Position numbers and translations under genes: made by a program. Below, piece by piece: positions 54,915 through 64,000 of a DNA stretch of 64,000 nucleotides. This DNA is from Massilia pinisoli (GTDB taxonomy: Bacteria > Pseudomonadota > Gammaproteobacteria > Burkholderiales > Burkholderiaceae_D). Location of the stretch: the NCBI RefSeq assembly GCF_024753285.1, contig NZ_JANUGW010000001.1, positions 1 through 64,000 on the forward strand, written 5' to 3'. The notes below the pieces were generated by a model, which was not told the DNA's origin, searched no databases, and saw nothing but the letters and a program-made list of their open reading frames with translations. Position 1 is the first letter of the stretch. Each line of letters opens with the position of its first letter.

Positions 54915-56486
54915 TTACTGCAGCGTTCCGTCGACCATCCGCGCCAGCCCCAGCGGATTCTCGTCCCGCAGTGCCTCCGGCAGCAGCTCCGCCGGCACGT
55001 CCTGATAACACACGGGCCGCAGGAAGCGTTCGATCGCGGTCGCACCGACCGACGTCGTGCGGCTGTCCGACGTGGCCGGGAACGGCCCGCCGTGCACCAT
55101 CGCATGGCACACCTCGACGCCGGTCGGGAACCCGTTGAACAGGATGCGGCCCGCCTTGCGTTCCAAGGTGGGCATCAGGCGGCCGGCCAGGTCGCGGTCC
55201 GCGGCCGTCGCGTGGATCGTCGCCGTCAGCTGGCCTTCGATGTGGCGCGCCACCTCCAGCAGTTCGTTCTCATTCGCGCACGCGATGATCAGCGACGTCG
55301 GCCCGAAGATCTCTTCTTCCAGCGCGCTGTTGGCGAGGAACGTCGCGGCGTCCGTCTGGTACAGCGCGGCCTGCGCGGCGCAGCCGCAGCCTTCCGCGCC
55401 GCCCTGCGCGACGAGTTCCACGCCGGCGAGGCCCGAGCGCCGGGCGACGGCGTCGACATAGGTCTGGTGGATGCCGGCCGTGAGCATCGTGCCAGCGCCC
55501 TTGGCGGCCAGCGCTTCGGTGGCGGCCGTGCGGAACACGTCCAGTTCGGCGCCGGCGAGGCCGATCACGAGGCCGGGGTTCGTGCAGAACTGGCCGACGC
55601 CCATCGTCAACGAGTCGACGAAGCCCTGGGCCAATGTCGCGCCGCACGCGGCGAGGGCGCCCGGCAGCAGGAAGAACGGGTTAATGCTGCTCATCTCGGC
55701 ATACACCGGAATCGGTTCCTTGCGCGCCTGCGCCGCGGTCACGAGCGCGAGCCCGCCCGCGCGCGAGCCCGTGAAGCCGACGGCCTTGATGGCCGGGTGC
55801 GACACGAGGGCCTGGCCGATCTCGAACCCGGTCCCGATCAGCATCGAGAACGTCCCCTCGGGCATGCCGCATTCCTCGGCGGCCTGGCGCACGGCCTTCG
55901 CGACGAGCTCCGACGTGCCCAGGTGCGCGTTGTGCGCCTTCACGACGACTGGGCAGCCGGCGGCCAGCGCCGATGCCGTGTCGCCGCCGGCAACGGAGAA
56001 CGCGAGCGGGAAGTTCGACGCGCCGAACACGGCCACCGGGCCCAGTCCGATCTTGCCCATGCGTAGGTCCGGGCGCGGCGGCGTGCGCTGGGGCAGGGCG
56101 GAGTCCAGGGTCGCGGCGAGGAAGTGCCCGTCGCGCACGACCTTGGCGAACAGGCGGAGCTGGTTGCACGTGCGTGCGCGTTCGCCTTCCAGGCGCGCGG
56201 CCGGCAGTCCCGATTCGGCCGATGCACGCTCGATGAGCAGGGGACCGATGTCCATGATGCGGTCGGCGATGGTTTCCAAAAAGCGTGCGCGCCGCTCGAG
56301 CGGTGCGTTGCGGTAGGGGTCGAACGCGGCCTCGGCGAGGAGGCAGGCGCCGGCCAGGTCGTCCATGGTGGCGGCCCCGAACGCGGGTTCGAGCTCGGCG
56401 CGCGTGGCCGGATTGAAGGCCCGCACCGTGCCCGCGCTGCCGTGCACGGCCTGCCGGCCGATGATCATGTCGCCTTGGATGTTCAT
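54915..56486 (-). CDS. xylA: 2-oxoglutarate semialdehyde dehydrogenase
   Basis: The 523-residue aldehyde dehydrogenase belongs to the KGSADH branch. The segments are [27 protein letters not shown], the conserved Glu in [12 protein letters not shown], the catalytic Cys in [21 protein letters not shown], and [26 protein letters not shown]. It oxidises 2-oxoglutarate semialdehyde to 2-oxoglutarate, the last step of the Weimberg pathway and of glucarate catabolism. The gene symbol follows Caulobacter usage and must not be confused with xylose isomerase. AAGGAGC precedes the start. It lies downstream of the TonB receptor on the same strand. Confidence 0.9.
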   Translation of the reverse strand: MNIQGDMIIGRQAVHGSAGTVRAFNPATRAELEPAFGAATMDDLAGACLLAEAAFDPYRNAPLERRARFLETIADRIMDIGPLLIERASAESGLPAARLEGERARTCNQLRLFAKVVRDGHFLAATLDSALPQRTPPRPDLRMGKIGLGPVAVFGASNFPLAFSVAGGDTASALAAGCPVVVKAHNAHLGTSELVAKAVRQAAEECGMPEGTFSMLIGTGFEIGQALVSHPAIKAVGFTGSRAGGLALVTAAQARKEPIPVYAEMSSINPFFLLPGALAACGATLAQGFVDSLTMGVGQFCTNPGLVIGLAGAELDVFRTAATEALAAKGAGTMLTAGIHQTYVDAVARRSGLAGVELVAQGGAEGCGCAAQAALYQTDAATFLANSALEEEIFGPTSLIIACANENELLEVARHIEGQLTATIHATAADRDLAGRLMPTLERKAGRILFNGFPTGVEVCHAMVHGGPFPATSDSRTTSVGATAIERFLRPVCYQDVPAELLPEALRDENPLGLARMVDGTLQ

Positions 56487-56528
56487 GTTGGCTCCTTGTG
56501 TCAAGCGAAGTGGAAACGCCGGAAACGG

Positions 56529-56565
56529 CGCCGCCGCCGTGGCCTCTTGGGCCGCGGCGGCGGCG
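56529..56565. other. Long hairpin between TonB receptor and KGSADH genes
   Basis: CGCCGCCGCCG at 56529-56539, a G-T wobble, then GGCC pair with GGCC and CGGCGGCGGCG at 56555-56565 around a five-base loop, giving 16 pairs. It is followed by only three T on the minus strand, so it may attenuate rather than terminate transcription from the receptor gene into the dehydrogenase gene. Confidence 0.5.
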
Positions 56566-56628
56566 GTGTCGTTCAAGCGTCGATTGTAGACAATCCGACG
56601 GATTCCCGCTGGCGCGGGATTCGTGTCG

Positions 56629-59600
56629 TCAGAACGAGTACTGCGCGAGCACCGTGTAGCGTGGACCGCTCATGAACACCTGGCGCGTGAAGTCGCCGGC
56701 GTGCTGCTGCATGATCTGGCGCGTGTACGAGTTGGTCAGATTCGTGGCTTCTAGGCCGACGCGGAACTTGTCCGTGAAGTCGTAGAAGATCGAACCGTCC
56801 AGCTGGCCGTACGGTGCCTGGTACAGCGGCAGGCCGAACGCCTGGTCGTTGTTCGTCGTCGGGATCAGGAAGCGGCCGGCACCCGAATCCGGATTCGTGT
56901 TCAGGCCGTTGTTGCCGCGGCTGCCCCACTGCGTCACGCCCAGCAGGTAGCGCGAGCGCCAGTTGTACGCCAGGCGCATCGACAGGCCGTGCTGCTCGTA
57001 CATGACCGCGAGGTTGATCGTGTGACGCGACAAGCCCTGCAGCGGGGTGTTGCCGAACGCGCGCGCATCGGTGTCGCAACCGTTGATGTACAGGTTGTAG
57101 TTCGACGACGCATCGTTACCCTGGCACCATGCGGAGAACACCGGGTGGTTCAGCCTGCGCCCGCTCTCCACGTACGTCCAGCTGGCCTGCGTGCCGATGC
57201 CCTTCAGCCAGTCGGGGACGAAGTCGTAGTACTGCTGGTGGGCGATCTCGAAACCGCGGGCGAAGCCCTTGGCGCCGTTGACCGGACCGGTCACGACGAA
57301 CGTCTGCGGCTTGCCGTTGACGTCGTTCACCGTGTAGTTGTAGGCCTGCGTGGTGACGATGTCCTTCAGGTTCTTGCTGAACGCCGAGAAGGTCAGCGAG
57401 CCGGCCTTGGCGAAGTACCACTCGGCCGTCAGGTCGACGTTGGTCGACGTCGTCGGCTTCAGCATCGCGTTGCCGTCGCTGTTGCCGGCGAGGCTCGTAC
57501 CGTCGAAGTGGACCGACGTCGTCTTGCCGTCCGCGCTCTTCGTGGTCGTCTGCAGCGTCGTCGCGTTCAGCGTCGTCTGGACCTGCAGCTGGCCAAAGTC
57601 AGGCCGCGACATCGAACGGGCCAGCGCGAAGCGGAACTGCAGCGTCTCGCTGGCCTTCATGCGCAGGTTCAGGCTCGGCAGCCAGTTGTGGTACGTGTTC
57701 TCGGCCGACATGCGCTGCGCGAACTGGGCGATGTTGATCAGGTTTTCCTGCCCCGACACCGGGGTGCCGTCCGTCGGCAGGTTCAAGGTCGGCGGTGTGA
57801 ACGAGACGTAACCGCTGCCCGTGTCCTTCGTCGCCACGTAGCGCAGGCCGATGTTGCCGTCGATCGGGTACTTCAGGTCGTCCCAGCCGAAGCGCAGCTG
57901 TGTATATGCCGCGCGGGTCTTCTCGTTCTGTGAGTTCGTTGCGGCCGGGTTGGTGAAGCTCGACGCGACCCACGGCGTGCAGCTCGAACCCTTCTCCGCG
58001 CACAGCACGTCGTGGTACGCGTGGATCTTGGCCCACTGATCCGGGAAGCCGCGCACCGTCGCCTCGTCCGCGAACAGCATCGGAGGCAGGTTGTATTTGC
58101 CGCCGAAGAAGTTGTCGATCTGCTGCAGCGACGCGCCGCCGGCGAAACGCGGATCACCCAGACGGGCAACGTGGTTGATCTGCCAGCCTTCCATCCACGG
58201 GAAGGTGATGGCCTGCCAGTTGTAGAAGGGCTGGGCCTTGTTGTTGACGCCTTCGCGATTGGCCATGCGCACGCCGAAGCGGATGTCGCGCAGCACCGGA
58301 TGGTCGAACGCGTACTTGACGTCGGATTTCCAGGCCGTCTGGCTGGCGGTGGCGTGATCTACCGCTTCCTGCGTGTAGGCCCAGTAGTAGTTGTTCGGAT
58401 CAGCCATGTAGGCCGGCGAACCGAGGGTGATCTGCGGGACGCTGCCGCGCATGTCCATCGTCTGGTTCGGCATGATGAAGCCCGTCGACACGTCGGCGTC
58501 GAAGCCCTGCGTCGTCGAGTGGACGTGCTGCACGTCGTTGGTCCACGTCAGGTCCGGCGTCGCGCGCCATTGCACGTTCAGCGAGACGTCGCGCGTGCTC
58601 GATTCGCGCGTGTTGATGCGCTGCGAGCTGTTGAACGGCGAACCGCCGTACGTCGGGTTCGAGATCGTGCCGCTCTGGAACGCGCCATTGCTGTTGAAGA
58701 CCGAATCCGCGCTGGCGACCTGCTGGTACCACTTGTCCTCGGACGACGACACGACGTGCTCGTCCAGGTCTTCCTTGTACTTCGTCTTGAAGTACGTGAG
58801 CGCGGCCGTCAGGTCCTTGTTCGGACGCCACTGGAATGCCGCGTAGTCGCCGCGGCGGGTGCGGTCGAACTGCTGCGAGCGATAGCCGACGCCGAGCGGG
58901 ATCCACTTGGTCTGGGAGCGGTCGTACAGCGCGGGATCGGTCGAATTGACGTGCGGCCAATACGGATCGACGCCCACGCCGTCCGAGCGGGTCGGGCTCT
59001 TCGCATGGGCGAAGTCGATGAGGGCGCCGAACTCGCCGAAGTCCGTCTTCCAGCGGTTCGACAACAGGATCGTCTCGGTCGGGGACGGCGCGCCCTTGCG
59101 CAGGGTCGAATAGCTTTCCGACACGCCGGCCGTGCCCTTGAAGCCCTTGTAGTCGAACGGCATGGCGGTGCGCAGGTTCACGAGGCCGGCGATGGCGCCC
59201 TCGATCTGTTCCGCGGACGGGTTCTTGTAGACGTCGACGCCGGCCATCAGCTCCGGTGCCACGTCGGCGAAGCCGAGCGAGCGGCCGCCGCCGGCCGAGA
59301 ACGCGTCGCGGCCGTTGATTTCCGAGCGCACGTAGGTCAGGCCGCGCACGGACACGCCCGAGCCTTCGACGGACTGGCGGTTCGGGTCGCCCGCCATGTT
59401 GCGGTCGATCGTGACGCCGGCGATACGCTGCAGCACCTCGGTGACCGAGCGGTCAGGCAGCTTGCCGATGTCTTCCGCGACGATCGAGTCGACGACTTCG
59501 TCCGCATCCTGCTTGAGTTTCTGCGCCGACTGGAGTGCGGCGCGCTGGCCGCTGATGTGAACGACGGCCACTGCCGGTTCGTTCGCTGCGGCACTGGCGT

Positions 59601-59691
59601 CACTGCTGGTTTGTGCCCAAGCTGCGGTGCTGGAAAGAACGGCGACGTGCGCGACCGCCGCCGCGATGGCGGTTTTCTGGAACTTCTTCAT
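56629..59691 (-). CDS. TonB-dependent receptor for oligosaccharides
   Basis: The 1020-residue outer-membrane protein has a signal peptide ([13 protein letters not shown]). The plug domain has [51 protein letters not shown] and [17 protein letters not shown] strands. The 22-strand barrel ends in the required aromatic residue (VLAQYSF). The length and plug match the TIGR01782 Xanthomonas/Caulobacter group, most of which import plant-derived oligosaccharides. It likely imports xylo- or xyloglucan oligomers made by the nearby GH10, GH12 and GH74 enzymes. GGGGGAG precedes the start. Confidence 0.95.
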   Translation of the reverse strand: MKKFQKTAIAAAVAHVAVLSSTAAWAQTSSDASAAANEPAVAVVHISGQRAALQSAQKLKQDADEVVDSIVAEDIGKLPDRSVTEVLQRIAGVTIDRNMAGDPNRQSVEGSGVSVRGLTYVRSEINGRDAFSAGGGRSLGFADVAPELMAGVDVYKNPSAEQIEGAIAGLVNLRTAMPFDYKGFKGTAGVSESYSTLRKGAPSPTETILLSNRWKTDFGEFGALIDFAHAKSPTRSDGVGVDPYWPHVNSTDPALYDRSQTKWIPLGVGYRSQQFDRTRRGDYAAFQWRPNKDLTAALTYFKTKYKEDLDEHVVSSSEDKWYQQVASADSVFNSNGAFQSGTISNPTYGGSPFNSSQRINTRESSTRDVSLNVQWRATPDLTWTNDVQHVHSTTQGFDADVSTGFIMPNQTMDMRGSVPQITLGSPAYMADPNNYYWAYTQEAVDHATASQTAWKSDVKYAFDHPVLRDIRFGVRMANREGVNNKAQPFYNWQAITFPWMEGWQINHVARLGDPRFAGGASLQQIDNFFGGKYNLPPMLFADEATVRGFPDQWAKIHAYHDVLCAEKGSSCTPWVASSFTNPAATNSQNEKTRAAYTQLRFGWDDLKYPIDGNIGLRYVATKDTGSGYVSFTPPTLNLPTDGTPVSGQENLINIAQFAQRMSAENTYHNWLPSLNLRMKASETLQFRFALARSMSRPDFGQLQVQTTLNATTLQTTTKSADGKTTSVHFDGTSLAGNSDGNAMLKPTTSTNVDLTAEWYFAKAGSLTFSAFSKNLKDIVTTQAYNYTVNDVNGKPQTFVVTGPVNGAKGFARGFEIAHQQYYDFVPDWLKGIGTQASWTYVESGRRLNHPVFSAWCQGNDASSNYNLYINGCDTDARAFGNTPLQGLSRHTINLAVMYEQHGLSMRLAYNWRSRYLLGVTQWGSRGNNGLNTNPDSGAGRFLIPTTNNDQAFGLPLYQAPYGQLDGSIFYDFTDKFRVGLEATNLTNSYTRQIMQQHAGDFTRQVFMSGPRYTVLAQYSF

Positions 59692-60311
59692 TGTCTCCCC
59701 CGATGATCAGGTAGTGTTTTTATAACAAGCTCGAACATACAGCCAGGTCGATGTGATGCTTAACACTGGTTGTTATACGCTACCATAATTTTTCCCGATT
59801 CGTGCATATGCGCGGACGTTGTGTGTCACCGCGATGCGCTGCTGCATGCGCATGGCCGGGAAAATCCCTGCCGCAGCGGGATCGCCGCTGTCGGCAGTGC
59901 GGCCGGGGAGAGGGCGCCCAGGCCTGCGCCAAGCCCCTGATATCTCGAACAAAATCGGCAATCATGGCGTGGCGTTCGTGTTAGCGTATGACATACTGCT
60001 CAGCAGCAAGCCCACCGGCGAATGTTATACGTAATCGATTTCATAGCCTGATAAATATTTTTCTTGACGTATGAGAAAAACAACAGCTCGGGGTTGACAG
60101 CGCTGCCATCCGGTCCTGTTTCATGATGTTTAGCGGCGATGCCACGAAACAAGCGCAACACGCGCGCCGGGCGATAATTGGCTGTTAGCGCGAACATTTT
60201 CCTTGCGCCATAAACAGCGCTTGGCTTAGCATAGCGATAAGCAATATCAAAACAATGTTGGAGACTCATGCGCACCCGGTTCAGGTGCACACGCATGATG
60301 GAGACGGATCG
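59692..60311. promoter_or_regulatory. Divergent control region of TonB receptor and GH74
   Basis: No gene is convincing in these 620 bases; the short frames here lack good codon pattern and ribosome sites. For the receptor, TATAAA (minus strand, 59719-59724) is a good -10 with no matching -35, and TGTTATACGCTACCA lies upstream at 59771-59785. Further sites are TGTTAGCGTATGACA at 59979-59993, TGTTATACGTAAT at 60023-60035 and GCTGTTAGCGCGAACATT at 60181-60198. Possible GH74 promoter elements are TTGCGC at 60203 and TAGCAT at 60227. The core, 59830-59945, is GC-rich and unexplained. Confidence 0.5.
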
Positions 60312-62516
60312 ATGAAGTCGAAAAAGCTGGCCCCCGCGGTGGCCGTCGCGCTGGCGCTGCTGGCCGGTAGCGCGGGCGCGCAGCAGGCGGAGAATGGGGC
60401 GCCGTATGCCGGGGCGCAGAACGCCGGGGCGCCGAACCCCGGGGCGCCGTATCGGTGGGACAGCGTCGCCATCGGCGGTGGCGGTTTCGTCACGGCCGTC
60501 GTGCCGGCCCGTGCCGCGCCCGGCGTCGCGTACGCGCGCACGGACGTGGGCGGCGCGTACCGCTGGGACCCGCGCCGCAAGCGCTGGACCGCGCTGCTCG
60601 ACTGGGTGCCGGAAGGCCGGACGGGCCTCCTCGGCGTCGATGCACTGGCCGTCGATCCTCACGACGCCGACAATCTCTGGCTTCTCGCCGGCATCGCCTA
60701 CCTGAACGATGGCCGCACCGCGATCCTCCATTCGACGAACGGCGGCAAGACGTTTTCCACCGTCGACGTCACGAACCAGTTCAAGACCCACGGCAACGGC
60801 ATGGGCCGCCAGGACGGTGAGCGCCTGGCCGTCGATCCGGCCGACAGCAAGGTGCTGTATGTAGGTACGCGCCGCGATGGCCTGTTCAAGAGCGCGGACG
60901 CGGGCCGCACGTGGACCCGGGTGGCCGGCTTGTCCGTGACGACGACGCCGAACGACGTGGGCATCGACTTCGTCGTGCCCGATCCCGCGAGCGTGCGCGG
61001 CGGGCAGGCGCGCCGCCTGTTCGCAGGCGTGTCGCGCTTCGGCACCGTTGGTCCGAACCTGTACCGCAGCGACGACGGCGGCGCGACGTTCCAGCCCGTG
61101 GCCGGCGCGCCCGTCGACCTGATGCCGCAGCGCGCCGTGCTCGACGGCGCGGGCAACCTCGTCGTGACGTTCGCGAACGGCGCCGGCCCGCACCCCGACC
61201 GCGCGGGCCGCGAACCGATGGACCGCGGCCAGGTGTGGAAGTATGCGATCGCGGGCGGCACGTGGACGAACATCACGCCGGCCGGCTGGACGCGTCCGTT
61301 CGCCGGCATCAGCGTCGATCCGAAAAACCCGCAGCGCCTCGTCGTCTCGACCATCAACACCTTCCTGCCGCAGGGCGACGCGAAGGGCGACCGCATCTTC
61401 CTGTCGCGCGACGGCGGCGCGAACTGGACGGACGTCGTCGCGCGCGGTTTCGTGCGCGACGACGCCGGCGTGCCGTGGCTGAAGGGCCATGCGATCCACT
61501 GGGCTGGTTCCATCGAATTCGACCCCGCCGACACGCACGCGGTGTGGGTCACGTCCGGTAATGGCGTGTTCCGCACGGCGAACATCGACGCGGCGTCCGC
61601 CACGTGGACGTTCGCCGTCGACGGACTCGAGGAGACGGTACCGCTGGACCTCGCCAGCATCCCGGGCGGCCCGCTCGTGTCGGCGATCGGCGACTACGAC
61701 GGCTTCCTGCACGACGACCCGGCACGGCCGGGCCGCATCCACGAACCGCAGATCGGCACGACCACCGGCCTCGCCGTCGCCGCGAAGATGCCCCGCACGA
61801 TGGTGCGCGTGGGCGACAGCATGCTCGTCACGCACGACGGCGGCGCGACGTGGACCCGGACCGCGACGCTCAAGGGCACGCGGGGCCAGGTCGCGATGTC
61901 GGCCGACGGCGCCGTCATCCTGCATGCGCCCGAGCGCGCGAAAGAGGTGTGGCGGTCGGCCGACGGGGGCGCCACGTGGACACAGGTCGCCGGTCTCGCG
62001 AAGCCGAAGATGCGCCCCGTGGCCGACGCCGTGGACCCACACGTGTTCTATGCGTACGACGACGCGGCGCTGCTCGCCAGCACGGACGGCGGCGCCACGT
62101 TCGCCCCGCGCGCGCGCCTGCCCGCGGGCGGTTCGCACCTCGTCCGCGTGGCGCCCGGCCGCGCGGGCGACGTGTGGATCGCACTGAAGAACGGGGGCCT
62201 CGTGCGCTCCGTGGACGGCGGCGCGCATGTCGCCCCGCTGGCGGCCGTGGGCTATTGCGGGGCCGTCGGCTTCGGCAAGGCGGCGCCGGGACGCGACTAT
62301 CCCACCGTGTACATCTGGGGCGACGTGAAGGGCGTGCGCGGCGTCTACCGCTCGCTCGACGCGGGCGCCACCTGGACACGCATCAACGACGACGCCCACC
62401 AGTACGGCGGGCCGGGCGACGGCCAGTTCATCGTCGGCGACATGAATCGCTACGGTGTCGTCTACATGAGCACGGCCGGCCGCGGCATCGTCTACGGCAA
62501 GCCAATTTCGAATTGA
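60312..62516 (+). CDS. GH74 xyloglucanase-like protein (periplasmic)
   Basis: The 734-residue protein has a Sec signal (VAVALALLAGSAGA-Q) and, just after it, a short repeat of GAP units (NGAPYAGAQNAGAPNPGAPY). The GH74 double propeller is clear: WDSVAIGGGGFVTAVV, ARTDVGGAYRWD, GVDALAVDPHDADNLW, repeated TDGGATF and ADGGATW Asp boxes and the end INDDAHQYGGPG. Unlike the copy at 11,121 it has no lipid anchor or long linker. I chose ATG 60312 (GGAGACGG upstream) rather than 60255. The GH95 gene follows after 24 bases. Confidence 0.9.
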   Translation: MKSKKLAPAVAVALALLAGSAGAQQAENGAPYAGAQNAGAPNPGAPYRWDSVAIGGGGFVTAVVPARAAPGVAYARTDVGGAYRWDPRRKRWTALLDWVPEGRTGLLGVDALAVDPHDADNLWLLAGIAYLNDGRTAILHSTNGGKTFSTVDVTNQFKTHGNGMGRQDGERLAVDPADSKVLYVGTRRDGLFKSADAGRTWTRVAGLSVTTTPNDVGIDFVVPDPASVRGGQARRLFAGVSRFGTVGPNLYRSDDGGATFQPVAGAPVDLMPQRAVLDGAGNLVVTFANGAGPHPDRAGREPMDRGQVWKYAIAGGTWTNITPAGWTRPFAGISVDPKNPQRLVVSTINTFLPQGDAKGDRIFLSRDGGANWTDVVARGFVRDDAGVPWLKGHAIHWAGSIEFDPADTHAVWVTSGNGVFRTANIDAASATWTFAVDGLEETVPLDLASIPGGPLVSAIGDYDGFLHDDPARPGRIHEPQIGTTTGLAVAAKMPRTMVRVGDSMLVTHDGGATWTRTATLKGTRGQVAMSADGAVILHAPERAKEVWRSADGGATWTQVAGLAKPKMRPVADAVDPHVFYAYDDAALLASTDGGATFAPRARLPAGGSHLVRVAPGRAGDVWIALKNGGLVRSVDGGAHVAPLAAVGYCGAVGFGKAAPGRDYPTVYIWGDVKGVRGVYRSLDAGATWTRINDDAHQYGGPGDGQFIVGDMNRYGVVYMSTAGRGIVYGKPISN

Positions 62517-62540
62517 ACCCGCTTTACGGAACCGATTGTC

Positions 62541-64000
62541 ATGCCCCTGCGTTGTAGCCGATTGCATCCGATGATTTCCCGCCGCCCGCTGATGGCCGTG
62601 CGCCGGGCGCTTTTCGTACTGGCGCTGGCGGGCCTTGCGTCCGCCGCGGCCGCCGCGCCCGCCGCGCCCGACCTGGTGCTGCGCTACGACAGCCCGGCGC
62701 AGGACAACGATCATGGCTGGGAACGCGAGGCACTCCCGATCGGCAATGGCCGCATTGGCGCCATGGTGTTCGGCGGCGTCGCCCGCGAGCACCTGCAGTT
62801 CAACGACATCACGCTGTGGTCGGGCGATGACAAGTCGATGGGCGCGTACCAGCCGTTCGGCGATGTCGTCGTCGACCTGCCGGGCCACGACACGGATGCG
62901 CGCGACTACCACCGCACTCTGGATCTCGCGCACGCCGTCCACGCCGTCACGTACTCGCACGGCGGTGTGCACTTCCGGCGCGAGGCGTGGGCGAGCCATC
63001 CCGCGCAGGTGATCGTGCTGCGCCTCACGGCCGACCGGCCGGGCCAATATTCCGGGTCGATCGCGCTGTCCGACCGCCACGGCGCGCACCTGACCGCGGC
63101 AGGCCAGCGGCTGTACGCGACGGGCACGCTGGCCGGCTGGACCCTGCCGGGCGAGGCGCCCACAGCGAACACGCTGGATTACGCGAGCCAGGTGCAGGTC
63201 GTGAACGACGGCGGAAAGGTCGCCATCGAGAATGGCCGCCTCGTGTTTTCCGGCTGCGATGCGCTGACGATCATCGTCGGCGCGGGCACGAGCTACGCGG
63301 CGGACGCGGCGCGGCACTTCCGCGGCGACCATCCGCTGGCGCGGGTGACGGCCCAGGTGACGGCGGCGGCAAGCCGCCCGGTCGCCGACCTGCGCGCCGA
63401 CCATGAGCGCGACGTGGCGAGCCTGCTGGGCCGGGTGCAGCTGGACCTGGGCACGACCGCAGCGGAGCGCAGCGCGCTGCCGACGGACGCGCGCCTGCTC
63501 GCGTACACGAAGGCGGGCGCCGATCCGGAACTGGAAGCGCAGTACTTCCAGTACGGCCGCTACCTGCTCGTGTCGAGTTCGCGCGATTCGCTGCCCGCGA
63601 ACCTGCAGGGCCTGTGGAACAACAGCGTCACGCCGCCGTGGAAGTCGGACTACCACACGAACATCAACGTCCAGATGAATTACTGGCCGACCGAGGTGAC
63701 GAATCTGTCGGAAGCGGCGGACCCGTTCTTCCGCTTCGTGACGAGCGTCGCACCCATGTGGCGCCAGACGACGGCCGCCGAATTCAAGGGCCGGGACGGC
63801 AAGCCGGTGCGCGGCTGGACCGTGCGCACGGAATCGAATCCGTTCGGCGGCATGGGTTATTTGTGGAACAAGACGGCGAGCGCCTGGTATGCGCAGCACT
63901 TCTGGGAACATTATGCGTTCACGCAGGACAAGGCGTTCCTGCGCGAGGTGGCGTACCCGATGATGAAGGAGGCGAGCGCGTTCTGGCAGGATTACCTGAA
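62541..64000 (+). CDS. GH95 alpha-L-fucosidase, N-terminal part
   Basis: The frame is open to the right edge, so about 486 residues of an expected 780 or so are visible. A signal peptide (ALFVLALAGLASAAAAA) is followed by the GH95 N-domain with the hallmark LPIGNGRIGAMVFGGVAREHLQFNDITLWSG, and then the start of the barrel with LPANLQGLWNNSVTPPWKSDYHTNINVQMNYWP, which contains the two catalytic-site Asn residues known from bifidobacterial AfcA. It would remove alpha-1,2-fucose (or L-galactose) from xyloglucan. ATG 62571 is an alternative start. Confidence 0.9.
   Translation, partial: MPLRCSRLHPMISRRPLMAVRRALFVLALAGLASAAAAAPAAPDLVLRYDSPAQDNDHGWEREALPIGNGRIGAMVFGGVAREHLQFNDITLWSGDDKSMGAYQPFGDVVVDLPGHDTDARDYHRTLDLAHAVHAVTYSHGGVHFRREAWASHPAQVIVLRLTADRPGQYSGSIALSDRHGAHLTAAGQRLYATGTLAGWTLPGEAPTANTLDYASQVQVVNDGGKVAIENGRLVFSGCDALTIIVGAGTSYAADAARHFRGDHPLARVTAQVTAAASRPVADLRADHERDVASLLGRVQLDLGTTAAERSALPTDARLLAYTKAGADPELEAQYFQYGRYLLVSSSRDSLPANLQGLWNNSVTPPWKSDYHTNINVQMNYWPTEVTNLSEAADPFFRFVTSVAPMWRQTTAAEFKGRDGKPVRGWTVRTESNPFGGMGYLWNKTASAWYAQHFWEHYAFTQDKAFLREVAYPMMKEASAFWQDYL

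Noticed and set aside
59819-60034. A 71-codon frame in the TonB receptor/GH74 intergenic region
   Set aside because: It has no ribosome site, irregular codon choice and no recognisable similarity, and it overlaps two probable operator sites.
60000-63911. A 1303-codon open frame on the minus strand
   Set aside because: It is antisense to GH74 and GH95, both with unmistakable motifs. The product is Arg/Val/His-rich and shows no family.

Overview
The window looks like chromosomal DNA of a high-GC betaproteobacterium of the Oxalobacteraceae, most like Massilia or a close relative. The reasons are uniformly high GC with G/C-rich third codon positions, a TonB-dependent receptor of the Xanthomonas/Caulobacter carbohydrate type, dadA-dadX next to a divergent Lrp regulator, a CheV, and many exported plant-polysaccharide hydrolases. 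This is a family-level inference; there is no rRNA or marker gene here to confirm it. I found no tRNA, rRNA, CRISPR array, prophage or full insertion sequence.

Positions 1 to about 36,900 are mostly housekeeping and accessory genes. They include an SSS-type symporter (cut by the left edge), a DUF455 ferritin-like protein coupled to DNA polymerase II (polB), a YciH/SUI1 protein next to a truncated DoxX-like frame, a GH16 glucanase with its own promoter and LacI-type operator, a cytochrome c, an AraC regulator overlapping an arginase-family gene, a GH74 lipoprotein, the dadA-dadX/lrp unit, two cyanophycinase-like S51 peptidases, MYG1, cheV, a PAS-GGDEF-EAL protein, an MFS pump with a divergent LysR regulator, and arfB. 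Inside this part lies a first xylan island (28,976-34,593): glucarate dehydratase diverging from an SGNH esterase and a GH115 alpha-glucuronidase.

From about 37,100 to the right edge the window is a nearly continuous xylan/xyloglucan locus. It holds a GH12 endoglucanase, GH27 alpha-galactosidase, GH10 xylanase, GH67 alpha-glucuronidase, a LacI regulator, a GH3 beta-glycosidase fused in one operon with xylX-xylB-xylC-xylD, a GH2 enzyme, a 2-oxoglutarate semialdehyde dehydrogenase, a large TonB-dependent receptor, a second GH74 protein and a GH95 alpha-fucosidase cut by the right edge. The catabolic genes make up a complete oxidative (Weimberg) xylose pathway: D-xylose to xylonolactone, xylonate, 2-keto-3-deoxyxylonate, 2-oxoglutarate semialdehyde and 2-oxoglutarate. 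Glucuronate side chains released by GH67/GH115 could, after oxidation to glucarate, enter through GudD and converge on the same semialdehyde dehydrogenase.

The most interesting signal is regulatory. A palindrome close to AATGTTAGCGCTAACATT recurs in the control regions of gudD/SGNH-GH115, GH67/lacI, the GH3-xylXBCD operon and the second GH74 gene. A variant with one more central base (TGTTA-N5-TAACA) recurs near the TonB receptor and the GH12 gene. Other items to check are a 151-bp REPIN/MITE-like element that supplies the GH2 stop codon, and an Ile/Thr-rich mini-ORF with two strong hairpins and its own promoter in front of a truncated NTF2-like gene.
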